A DNA stretch of 64,000 bases, taken from assembly GCA_011037195.1 (NCBI GenBank), contig JAAEAF010004391.1:1-64000 (forward strand). The letters run 5' to 3'. Of the stretch, positions 54,918 to 64,000 are shown piece by piece. Below the pieces are notes generated by a model. That model was given only the letters and a program-made list of their open reading frames with translations, had not been told where the DNA came from and ran no database searches. The translations under genes and the position numbers were made by a program. This stretch comes from Triatoma infestans. Lineage: Eukaryota; Arthropoda; Insecta; Hemiptera; Reduviidae. Position 1 is the first letter of the stretch. Each line of letters starts with the position of its first letter.

Positions 54918-55810
54918 TATTTTTACTTTCTCTTACTCACTAGTAAGAGGAAGTATTGTAATCGTGTCAAATTTTTGATATTGAGTTTTCACCGGAAATA
55001 TCCGTTTTGACGTCCCCTGAGTCCAAAAAAGTGGTTTTTAGCAAATAGTCTGTGTGTGTGTGTGTGTGTGTATATGAAAAACGAAAAACTGTAGAAAGCT
55101 GAAACTTGATATTCCGTTTAGGTATCACTATGCGATCTGACTGTGCGTTATCTGTCAAAATTCCTCAACCGGAAGTATCACTTTACTAGTCGGTTTTTTT
55201 TACTTTTTTGCGTTTTTCTCAAAAATGGCTCCAACGATTTTCTTTAAACTTATAACACCATTTACATATACAAAGGCTACAATTTACATATACAAAGGGC
55301 TATTAGAAACATTTCTCTGGGAAAATTCATTTAAGGGCATTTTTGGGGAGGGGTGGGGTTAGGTTAACCTCTAAAGTGCTATTTCAGTTTATTACACAAT
55401 TCGCTCATTTAAATAATGTTAATTACAATTAAATATGTTGTTGAAATTCCGAATTTGAGGAAAATCGGCTAACCGGAAGTGCTTTTGTTTGAATACTTTA
55501 CTAAATGATTTTTTCACTTTTTCGCGATTTTTTTAAAAAATGGCCCCGACGATTTTCTTGAAACCACACATATAAACTAAACATACAAAGATCTACAACT
55601 TTTATATAAAACTTTTCTCTGGGAAAATTCATTTCAGGGCACTTTTAGGAGAGGGGTAGGGTTACAGCTTCCTCTAAAGTGGTATCATACTTGATTGTAC
55701 AACTCCGAAATGAAATTATCCGAATGAAATTAATATTGATACATATTGTTTATCCGAATGAAATTAATTAGAAATAAATAGATGGCCAAAATTTCGAGTT
55801 TGAAGGAAAC
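54918..55810 (-). repeat. Family A repeat, near full length, reverse
   Basis: Begins TACTTTCTCTTACTCACTAG with its hairpin, then the CA tract (as GTGTGT, 55051-55072), ACCGGAAGTATC, two sub-units with 'taagggcatttttgggga' and 'cagggcacttttaggagagg', to 'agatggccaaaatttcgag'. Confidence 0.83.
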
Positions 55811-55824
55811 GAAACGAGAAGGGT

Positions 55825-55935
55825 TATCCAGGACTTTACAAATATGCGCAATCGGGGAATCATATTTTTTCATTGACAATCGATTTTGGCTTATCATCAT
55901 ATCCTGGAAGCTCCAAAGGATGAAACTCTATTCAT
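55825..55935 (+). repeat. Short dispersed repeat, copy 1 (second copy 60147-60245)
   Basis: Shares 'atccagg.ctttacaaatatgcgc', 'cggggaatcatatt', 'tatcatcatatc' and 'gaagctccaaaggat' with 60147-60245. The family is otherwise unknown to me. Confidence 0.6.
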
Positions 55936-56399
55936 TTTACAGACAGTAGATCGATATTGGAAGTAATGCAATCATATTTTTGATAATTTTAAGACTAATC
56001 GTGGTATTTGGCTAAATAGTTACATAGATATTTTTAACTTAAGTGAAGTTAGAAGTAGAGGACTAAGGAGGGGATGTCCATCTAAAGATTTTACTAGTTT
56101 TGAGCTTTATAACAACACACACACACACAAACGCATTCATAGGACGTGTAAACTGGTGAAAACTCAATTTCAAAAAATTGGATACGGTTGCAATTAAGTG
56201 TAATGGGATCCGAGTCATTGTAGATTCATAGAATCCGAAGAGTAGAGTAACAAAAAAAAAGAATCAATCGATTCGTTCATCGTTATTCGCTATCGATATT
56301 CGCCGTTGGTGAGTGCTCCTCAGGAAGCTTCCTGTTTTGTGTGGACGAAGGATAAAAGTTATGATAACGTTCGGACAAGCACCACTAGTGGTCTGTTGT

Positions 56400-56676
56400 T
56401 TCTGGAAAAGTGGTTAACACAAAATAAATTATCTTTAAATAAAGAAAAAAAACAGTAACGTGAAAAGTTTTTCACTTAAGTCAAAAACAAAACAACCCAC
56501 CTGTAAAATTTTTAGGCTTATTAATTGATTTTAATCTCTCCTGGAAGGGAGATGTACAGGAGTTGAGTGGTAAGCTGGCAAAAATGATCTATTTGTTTAA
56601 AAAGCTCAGGGGTTTAGTATTTCTGAAGGTACTCAAAACAGCGTATTTCAGATTGTTGCAGTCAAAGCTAAGCTAT
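56400..56676 (+). pseudogene. CR1/RTE-like LINE RT fragment, left part
   Basis: Several frames together give a WLTQNKLSLN..KT segment, then the equivalent of 'VKFLG..ID..L.W' and 'KLAKMIYLFKKLRG', the region after the RT core in Jockey/CR1/RTE-type LINEs. Multiple frameshifts and stops. It is cut by a Family C insertion at 56682 and continues at 57195. Confidence 0.65.
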
Positions 56677-56681
56677 GATTA

Positions 56682-57189
56682 TGTAGTGGAAGAAGAAATG
56701 CAAAAGTAAAAAATAGTTTTGAAAAATATTTTAAGTGAAATAATTTTGGCAAAAATAATGTATTTTAGAGTCAGGTACTGTAATTTAAGGTCATTGCCAT
56801 TAGGGAGACAAAGGCACAAGAATCCGTTAAATTAATACAATGCCACTTGGCCAACTGTTTTGTAAGAGAAGGCATTCTTTCGAAGAGTCTGCATTCTGCT
56901 TTCGAGCTAGACAGTTTGTGGTAGACACCGAAGCAGAACACTTAAGGAAAACGCTATCTTAGAATCAGTGCAGTTCCACAATATATTAATAAGTTTATAA
57001 TATTTTTGCAAATAACTTGTAGTTATTATTTTATTAGAATATATTTGTTGTTAGCAGTGGTGACTACTTTCTTATTTCTGATACTTCTCTCTCTAAACAT
57101 ATATACTTACAAGCCCCCCTTACAAAACTGCTCGTGCTGCACCAACTACCACACACTACCACAAATACATCCACACCAATTACATTTCA
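56682..57189 (+). mobile_element. Family C solo-LTR-like element, best-defined copy
   Basis: TGTAGTGG..ACATTTCA, 508 bp, flanked by GATTA (56677-56681) and GTTTA (57190-57194), a 4/5 matched duplication. Removing it joins two parts of one LINE reading path, which independently supports both ends. It contains 'gacaccgaagcagaacac' and 'cccccttacaaaactgctcgtgctgc'. No coding capacity. Confidence 0.72.
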
Positions 57190-57194
57190 GTTTA

Positions 57195-57785
57195 CTATTA
57201 TGGGGAGCAGCCACTAATGCAAAAACTGTTTTTAAAATGCAAAAAAAAGGCCTTGAGGATCATATTTAATAGGAAAAAAATCAGACCGCTGTAAACCATT
57301 ATTTAAAGAGCATGGAATACTTACGTTGCCGTTCTTTATGTGAACATAATGGATATTAAAGATAGCGAGAATGAAGATTTAAGGAGCAATAAACATTCCT
57401 ACAAGTAAGAACTAAAAATAACTTACATATTGCTAAAAACAGACTGTTTAAATCTGATAAAGCTCCCAGCTCAATGGCAACTAAAATGTTGAATTTAATT
57501 CCTGAATCAGTGAGAAATTTTGAAAAGAAAAAATTTCAAAAAAACTATTAAAATTTTTTGTATTAAAATACACTTTTTACAAACTAGAAGAGTATCTAAG
57601 TAACAAATGGAATGTAACCCAGTTCAACGCTGACTGATCTAACAGTGTTTATTTAGCAAGTAATGTTTAATAATATTTACTGTAGGTCAAAGTATATTTG
57701 TTTGTATTATATCGCAGCCACATATTGACGAGCCTATTGTATGTAAAAACATATGTCCGGGCAAATAAGTATATTCTATTCTATC
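57195..57785 (+). pseudogene. CR1/RTE-like LINE fragment, right part and 3' tail
   Basis: Resumes with LLWGAATNAKTVFKMQKKALRII-like text over shifted frames, passes through the equivalents of 'LTLP' and 'LNLIPESVRNFEKKKF', and ends in the 3' segment GTCCGGGCAAATAAGTATAT with a TTCTA simple tail. Dead copy. The 11.4 kb fragment ends in a similar GGCAAA..AAATAAAT tail and may be of the same type. Confidence 0.65.
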
Positions 57786-58225
57786 TAGGCCAGACTAAGA
57801 CGGGAGACTCTATATATATATATATATATATATATATCTATATATACAGCTGAGCTAGCCCTACAGTTTTACAACAATTTACGATGACACATATTCACGA
57901 ACCTATTGTATGTAAAAACATATGTCCGGGTAAACAAATATATTCTATACTATTCTATTCTATCTAGGCCTGAATAGGGCGGGAGACTCTATATATAAAT
58001 ATATACAGCTGAGCTAGCCCTACACTTTTACAACAGTTTACGACGAGCTTACAACCAGTCAGCAACCTTCTCTCATCACTCAGGCAGTCTGTTTCTCTCT
58101 ATATCTTGCCAGCCAACTTCTATTGTAAAGTTCTTGCAGTCTGTATGTTCTCTCACTATACAGTGTTCAGTATATGTTCTAGTGTATTTCTCCAAATTCC
58201 ATTCCAATTCTCTCTCCTTCTCACA
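57719..58225 (+). repeat. Tandem duplication of LINE tail plus Family D LTR-like sequence
   Basis: The ~169-base unit starting CACATATTGACGAGCC (57719) recurs at 57888 and contains 'tctaggcc', 'gggagactctatata', 'gctgagctagccctac'. After the second unit the Family D body continues ('ctattgtaaagttcttgcagtctgt', 'tatacagtgttcagta'). (TA)n at 57811-57837. Confidence 0.65.
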
Positions 58226-59155
58226 TCTTTTATATTAAGGAAAAAATAAAATTTATTTTTTTCATTATTATAATTTATTTCAAATAATTTTTTTTTTGAA
58301 ATAGGTTACACTAAGCTATAACTTCAAATGACTTTGGATTTTTTGTTGTTTTAATAATTTTAGTCCAATAAGTAAGATATTTTCTATTGTTCTGCTAAAT
58401 AATAATGACAGTATGGTAATTGGAGCGTAAATTATTCCAGGTTTAACTTAAGGAAAGTCTGGAAGATTCATTGTATTACTAAAGTTTGTGTACACTTTTC
58501 AATGAAGAAGTTTTGAATCAGCTTTAATGGAACTGTTATTACAATTTGTTCTTTTTTCACTTGTTCTTATACGGAGGAATATATTAATATAATTTATTAT
58601 GTAATAAGATATAATCAAATGAACATTTGTGTATTTATTTTTCCTACATGAAATGCGATTTTTTTGATATTTTATTTCTAGAATAGGAACGTTATTGATT
58701 GATTCCTAATAATGAGGGCTCTTTAAATAAATTTAAATAAATGTTTGTTTTACGCATTTCCGGTAAACTTCAGAAATTGCTTCTTTTTTTTTTGTGTCAA
58801 AAGTGTTTATTGTTCTCTAGGAAGAGAATCTCTAATTTCTTTTTCCTTCTTTGTCTGGCATTTTTGTTTTTGCGCATTTACAAACTACGGCCATTATTTC
58901 CATACGATTATTAAAGATCACTTGAGCTAGGAGGGTACCTTCATTTCTTTGTATTGTTTCTACTAGTGAAAGAAACATGAGCTGAGAGATATTATAGCAT
59001 GATAGCCAGCCCCCTTTTCCATCGTATTCAATCAATACAGTAAAAAAGATTGTTGACAAGCACGTAATGACGCCATCCTTTTTGAGCAAGCCCTGTGTGT
59101 TTAGTGAGAAAGCAGTAAGGTAATTGTCATCCATGGTGGTGATTCAAGCGGTGTC
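58226..59155. other. No recognised gene
   Basis: A reverse frame of 100 codons (58832-59134) has no stop or obvious low-complexity run, but I see no known domain, splice context or neighbour that would support a gene. Confidence 0.4.
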
Positions 59156-59167
59156 AATACTGCACAG

Positions 59168-59961
59168 CCACAGGGCAGTATACTAGGACCAATCCTTTAT
59201 ACCATATACACTGCTGACATTCCTACCCATCCCCAAACACTAATAACAACCTATGCTGATGACACCGCCATACTATTTTCCTACCCTGGTCCTTCTCATG
59301 TCTCTACTATTGTACAAGAACACCTTGAGCTCATTGAAAGCTGGTGTAAAAAATCGAGAATAAAACTGAATCCTGCCAAATGTGTCCAGGTTACATTTAT
59401 ATTACGGAGACAGACTTGCCAACCTTAACTATCAACAATGCAGAAATACCCACTTCTACATAGATACGTTACCTAGGACTCTACTTGGATAGTCGTCTAA
59501 CGTGGAACCCTCACACAAGACTTAAACGAAAAGAACTAAACAGACGTTACGGACTCTTGAGAAGACACCTTGGACCTAAATCTACCATGAAGGTACAGAA
59601 CAAACTCACACTCTACAAAACACTACTTAGACCGATATGGACATATGGAGCAGAATTGTGGGGCTCCGCAAAACCTTCCAATGTACAACCCATACAATCC
59701 TTCCAATCCAAAGTCCTCCGCCGAATCGTTAACGCACCCTATTATGTCTCCAATCTCACCCTGCATCATGACCTTAATATTCCCTTCGTTAATGATCTAA
59801 TCCTCTCCCGATTCCAAAATTTCCATAAAAGCCTAGAGCTTCACCCAAATCCTCTTGCCCAATCACTCTCTACACTTTTCCACCCTGACAATCATCCACG
59901 TCGTTTAAGACGTCGTTGGCCACGAGATCTCCTTGCTCCTCAACCCACAAGTTCATCCTAG
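59168..59961 (+). pseudogene. Jockey-type RT, C-terminal part
   Basis: PQGSILGPILY (motif B) and TYADDTAIL (motif C) lie in the first ~110 bases. One frame change follows near 59395-59470. Then an open 158-codon frame (59485-59961) has DSRLTWNPH, ELNRRYGLLRRHLG, KLTLYKTLLRPIWTYGAELWGSA and FQSKVLRRIVNAPYYVSN, the textbook thumb region of Jockey-clade RTs. Motif A and everything upstream are absent. Not functional. Confidence 0.87.
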
Positions 59962-60118
59962 GGAGTTCCAGCGCTGGTTGGTTTCTCCCATCACGTCATC
60001 CTAGTTGTGGCGCTGAGCTTAGCTCAGCTTAGCTAGAGTGACACAATTGTTTATAATACTGTACATACACTTTTGCCATTGTATATAGTTGTACAGATGC
60101 AAAAAAAAAAAAAAAAAA
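59168..60118 (+). mobile_element. Jockey-type LINE, 5'-truncated, with poly-A and target duplication
   Basis: Begins exactly at the PQGS of RT motif B and ends with an A run (60101-60118). AATACTGCACAG occurs at 59156-59167 and 60117-60128, a 12-bp target duplication (its first As may belong to the tail). Truncation at the 5' end is usual for LINE insertion. Confidence 0.87.
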
Positions 60119-60146
60119 TACTGCACAGATATTCTGCACTCGTCAT

Positions 60147-60245
60147 ATATCCAGGTCTTTACAAATATGCGCTGTCGGGGAATCATATTACTTTTTTCAT
60201 CGATTCGGGGCCTATCATCATATCTCGGGAAGCTCCAAAGGATAT
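60147..60245 (+). repeat. Short dispersed repeat, copy 2
   Basis: See 55825-55935. Confidence 0.6.
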
Positions 60246-60845
60246 GCATAAAACAGCAATTGCAACCTTTTTTTGGGATGTTCGAAAATAGCTAAGCAGC
60301 CTTTTCAAGACTAGCAAAGAATTTCTTAAAAGTTTGACTTGAATCTAAAGTGTAAGTGGCATTTTTGAGAGATATTTTTGGGTGTTGTACTTTGCCACCA
60401 AAAGAGGTCTCCCTAATACAGCGTAATGGTAAGCAACAGCATCATTCCTTCTAAGTTATGCTTCCTGAAAAGTTCCAGGATTTTCAAAAGTTCTAGGAGG
60501 ATTTCAACAATCACTTAAGTATTTCCATTTCATTTTTCTAAAGGTTCTCTGGATGAGAGTGCAGATCAATCAGTTAGGTGGGTAATGGATCTCTTCCAGT
60601 TTTCCACAGAAGCTGGTTGAGTGTCGCTAGCGTTTATATATGATTCTTGGCCCTATTGCTCCTTCCTATATTCCTAGAGTGTTGGGTAGGCGGATTTCGA
60701 ACTCTCCTAAGTTTAGAATTTGAATATCTTATGGTAGGGAAATATTTCACGGTTCATGTGATGTATGGAGTGACGTAGCCTGTGGGCAGTGCCTTATGAT
60801 TTTGGAACAATGTAATAGGTTTTAGAAAGAGAGAAATTATTTAGG
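60246..60845. other. No recognised gene
   Basis: Moderately AT-rich sequence without coding or repeat signal. A short segment near 60550-60620 ('cagatcaatcagttaggtgggtaatggatctcttccag') is repeated in reverse at ~61935-61975. Confidence 0.4.
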
Positions 60846-60849
60846 AATG

Positions 60850-61110
60850 TTTTTTTGAGAAATAAGCTAGAACGAATGCTGAACACTGTATAATAAAATA
60901 GAGACATAAAACTGCCAGGATTTTACACATAAATAGAAATTAGGTAGCGAGAAATTTAGACTGAGTAAACAAAAAGGTAGTAGTTGGTTGCTGATACGTT
61001 GTAACTGCTGCATAAACTGTTCTAAAGACTTTCCTTGTAGGCTATAGTAGCTATATATATACATATATATAGAGTCTGGCCTAAGTAGCGAGTAAGATTC
61101 CCAATTTTGT
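60850..61110 (-). repeat. Family D LTR-like repeat, reverse copy
   Basis: 'gctgaacactgtataat', 'aggattttacac', 'ttaggtagcgag', TATA-rich stretch and 'agagtctggcctaagtagcgagtaa' match the reverse complement of 2100-2400 and 57960-58200. Confidence 0.6.
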
Positions 61111-61287
61111 CTCTCTCTCTACTTTGGATCCTATTACACGCACCACCAGCCAATTATATCTAACAGAGCTTCTCTAAGTGGGGGGTTGCGATCTAAGGAG
61201 ATATAATAAAATAAAATTTCATAGATTAATTAAATAGTTATAATTTATATAATATGAAAACTGAAAACAAACATTTATAGATCTGTT

Positions 61288-62117
61288 GTGGTGGTTGGTA
61301 CCGCAGAGCTGGAAAGCATCAGAGACATTTTCAGTGGTAGCCTGCTTCATTTTGTGGTCATCGACCGGTTTCGGGCGTTCGCCCATCTTTAGGATGCGTT
61401 ATTCCGACAGGGTGACAACACAGACTTGCACAGAGCAGAGTTATTAGTTTTCACACTCCAAGGACTTTAAAACTCACCAACATACGACTGTTGTTTACAA
61501 ACAAGATATTATATTAATCTTTAGATTCAATAGATTGTTTCTAAACATATTAATATATTCCCTTCAAATAATCAGTTCAATTGTGTTTATAAGAAAACAA
61601 TAAATTAGTAATTTTACGTCACTAATGGAAAAAAAAACAGTGTACAGCCGCTGAATATACATGTTTCCTCTATGTGAAATCGAAGAGAAGATTAGTTGAT
61701 CAGCAACTGTTCCAATGTTGGTTCCAAAATAATGTAATAGTGGTGAAACGACCTTAGAAAGAAAGATAACAACTTCAAGGCAACTATCATGAAGAAACTT
61801 TAGGGAAAGCTGTCCAGTCAAATCCAACCATAATTACTCGCGCACGCTGCGAACTATAATGTCTAAAAACACTGCTAGCCGCCAACTCCATAGTATTAAT
61901 ATATATTCCATATAAAGCCAGAACCATAAAGCTGGAAGAGATCCATTACCCACCTAACTGACTGATCTGCACTCTCATTCAGATAACGTTTAGCTAGTGT
62001 GAAAACTAACTCTGCGTTGTCACACTATCTGAATAACGCATCCTGAAGATGGGCGAACGCCCGAAACCGGTCGATGACCACAAAATGAAGCAGGCTACCA
62101 CGGAAAATGTCTCTGAT
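61288..62117. repeat. Family B foldback element, copy with long unrelated spacer
   Basis: Left arm 61288-61460 (GTGGTGGTTGGTACCGC start), right arm ~61993-62117 (ends GTCTCTGAT). The flanks ATTTATAGATCTGTT (61273-61287) and ATATATAGATCTATT (62118-62132) match at 13 of 15. The spacer of ~530 bases is AT-rich and contains a segment (61797-61845) that also occurs, inverted, at 63905-63950. The left core has lost the G of its CUGA; the right core (62037-62081) keeps the consensus. Confidence 0.83.
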
Positions 62118-62150
62118 ATATATAGATCTATTAAAGAATTAATTGGTATA

Positions 62151-62258
62151 GCTCGGCAACTTAGTTTTGGAACCTGTAGGCGGAGTCAGAATGACTTCAC
62201 AACTACTAAAAACTTTGGTAATGGACGGAACCATTTGGGTTCCACTAGGTTGCCGAGC
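62151..62258. repeat. Hairpin-forming short repeat
   Basis: GCTCGGCAAC (62151-62160) and GTTGCCGAGC (62249-62258) are perfect complements, with a second inner pair TGGAACC/GGTTCCA. It could be a small MITE. No target duplication was identified. Confidence 0.55.
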
Positions 62259-63120
62259 AATACTTCAATTTTAAAGTAAATGGTATTGGTTAACGCAATG
62301 TTTCAAGGTACTATCGCTTTTAAACATCATCCTAAAAAAAAAAAATAGGCATACGTGAAATCGGTCTTAAAAATTAACTTTAGTTGTATTACTACTAAAA
62401 GTGAGAGTGCAACTTGGTATATATATTTAATATTTATATGCGCAATAAAGATTCATTTAAGGCAACTGATATTAAGGTTTTAAATTAACTTTATCTTCTC
62501 TGTTTCAAATTAAATAGAACAGAATTTATTACAAACTATAAATTAGTTAATTAATACTTCGTTAGAAATAAATAAAAACAAATATACGTGAATATATTAT
62601 AATAAATGGTATTTAGGTTGTTAGTTTATAATCTATTTTTTATTTCTAATGCAGCTAAGTGAATGAACATTATTACATATATTTATACTAAATAGTGGTT
62701 TAGTTTCGAGATTACTTCTGGAAAGTAGATCATCCGCTCAGTTAGCGGCAGTCTATATATTATTAACAAGCAGTCTTTTCTGTGAATAGTGATGAAATAA
62801 GAGAGCGTCTTTATTTTTATTACCAATTTCAATTCCTAAATCAGGGTCATTCTTGTAATGTTCATTTTTTTTTAAACTATAATTTATATATTAATAAATA
62901 ACACTAAACTTTTGAATTAGTTTATTATCTATGTCTGACAACTTACATTACAAATGTGTCCCTGCAATAATGTAGTGGCTAGCTTTTGACTTTGGTGTAT
63001 GGCGTCAAGGTTCACGATACCCTGCAAGATCATAGACTTAGTGCCATGGAAGCTAGGCGTTGGGAACGGCCAAACTGTCCCCAATAAAAAGAACTTGAGT
63101 AAGGGAAACAGATTTTAGAA
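62259..63120. other. No recognised gene
   Basis: AT-rich; no signal found. Confidence 0.4.
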
Positions 63121-63126
63121 ACTAAT

Positions 63127-63830
63127 TTACATTATGTAAATCAAATATAATAGGGTGTATAAAAAAAAACTGGCCGTTTTACATTTTTTATTGCATTTTA
63201 TGAAATTTTTATTAATGTTCAAATATAGCACTTTATGAGTAAGCCATCTTTCTACGATCTGTTGGATCCCTCGCTGATACCATTCCTTAGATTTGTAACC
63301 AAAAAACTCCTGCACACCAGTTTTAACTTAGTTGAAGTTATTAAACTTTCTCCCGCAAAGAAAGTGTGCCATGAACTTTCTGGCTGGGTAAAAGAAGTTC
63401 AATGCCATCAAGTTTCTTCAATTTTTTTTCTTTAATCTGACGGGAGGTGTGTGACTGAGCGTTTTGCTGGAGATTGCCTTATGGGAACCAAACTTGTTTT
63501 GCGATTGACCAAAGCTGGACAATGCTGAGCCATTTTTGTTGAGTACATTATATCCAGTTGTTGCCAGTAAAGTTTGGAATTCATGGAGAGTCTATAGGGA
63601 ACGAATTCGTGATTAATTATTCCTTCATAGTTCCAGGAAAACGCTCCAGTTCGACATTTTCCCAAATTGCTCTTTTGTACCAACTGGAAATGACGTTTGA
63701 CAGCGATCCAACCAAGATTTGTCCATTATATTCTTTAATAGAAACTCATGTCAGATGGATTTTTTAAGTGAAGTCGACATTTATCCTTTTTTCTGCTTGC
63801 CTGTTGAGGTGTAAGTTCATGCGGAAATCT
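63127..63830 (-). pseudogene. mariner transposase, C-terminal half
   Basis: Reverse-strand frames spell the catalytic and C-terminal part of a mariner transposase. 63432-63683 has FSWNYEGIINHEFVP..LSMNSKLYWQQLDIM....CPALVNRKTSLV, the segment before the second catalytic aspartate; the expected 'HQDNA' is degraded after it. 63127-63315 has FFGYKSKEWYQRGIQQIVERW, the C-terminal motif. Frames shift between them and the catalytic aspartates are not intact. The left end may coincide with the repeat end near 63150. Confidence 0.8.
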
Positions 63831-63832
63831 AA

Positions 63833-63994
63833 ATCTCTTTTTTTACCTTACCCATTTTATGGATGGGGACAGATGGGCTTTTTTAGACATTGTCAGTTTT
63901 GCAGAAGTGCGCGAGTACTTATGGTTGGATTTGACTGGACAGCTTTCCCTAAAGTCTCTTCAACATCACATGATCTCTTTTTTTACCTTACCCA
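63833..63994. repeat. 118-bp block between 22-bp direct repeats
   Basis: A 22-base sequence (ATCTC, T run, ACCTTACCCA) occurs at 63833-63854 and again at 63973-63994. The block between (63855-63972) includes 'tatggttggatttgactgg' and 'acagctttccct', also found inverted at 61797-61845. It may be a short insertion with a target duplication or a local tandem duplication; the window edge prevents a decision. Confidence 0.5.
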
Positions 63995-64000
63995 TACTAT

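Noticed and set aside
58832..59134. Host exon on the reverse strand (100 codons)
   Set aside because: No domain, no conserved neighbour and no clear splice signals; a frame of this size can occur by chance in this much sequence.

Overview
This window is repeat-dense, AT-rich eukaryotic DNA. I recognise no host protein-coding gene in it. The recognisable coding sequence belongs to transposable elements: R1-clade, Jockey-like, I-like and CR1/RTE-like LINEs, a BEL/Pao LTR element, two mariner transposase remnants and a hAT-like non-autonomous element. That mix, with tRNA-derived SINEs and many CA microsatellites, suggests an invertebrate, most likely an arthropod. I cannot name the species.

Positions 1-22.8 kb are AT-rich. 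Old repeats are scattered through them: a ~0.7-1 kb interspersed repeat (Family A) with a terminal hairpin and built-in CA tracts; a foldback family (Family B) with a hammerhead-ribozyme-like core in its terminal repeats; a TG..CA repeat that looks like a solo LTR (Family C); an LTR-like family (Family D); SINEs; an I-like LINE remnant at 5.1-6.5 kb; and a mariner N-terminal remnant at 17.2 kb.

Positions 22.9-39.2 kb are a GC-richer, clearly nested block. A BEL/Pao element (22940-39196, 5-bp target duplication GTATT, LTRs about 99% alike) sits inside a Family C copy. Two R1-clade LINEs lie head-to-tail inside its 5' LTR, each junction marked by the same 13-bp sequence TGTTCGTCCAGCT. The first LINE (23241-29867) is full length with ORF1, endonuclease and reverse transcriptase, broken by two frameshifts. 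The second (29881-32142) is 5'-truncated. Their proteins are only roughly half identical, yet their last ~740 bases are nearly the same and contain hairpins with compensatory changes. This is the most striking part of the window.

Positions 39.2-64 kb return to AT-rich repeat mosaic. They hold more Family A copies, a hAT-like element made largely of AATTAC-type arrays with an LTR/primer-binding-site remnant inside, tRNA-Ala-containing elements, a dimeric LTR-like element, a SINE with an 18-bp target duplication, two large Family B foldbacks, a Family C copy that splits an old LINE, a truncated Jockey copy with poly-A and target duplication, and a mariner transposase remnant at the right edge.

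The genes here do not form a host pathway; they work only as parts of their own elements. The main biological interest is in RNA structure: the conserved LINE 3' ends and the hammerhead-like ends of the foldback family.
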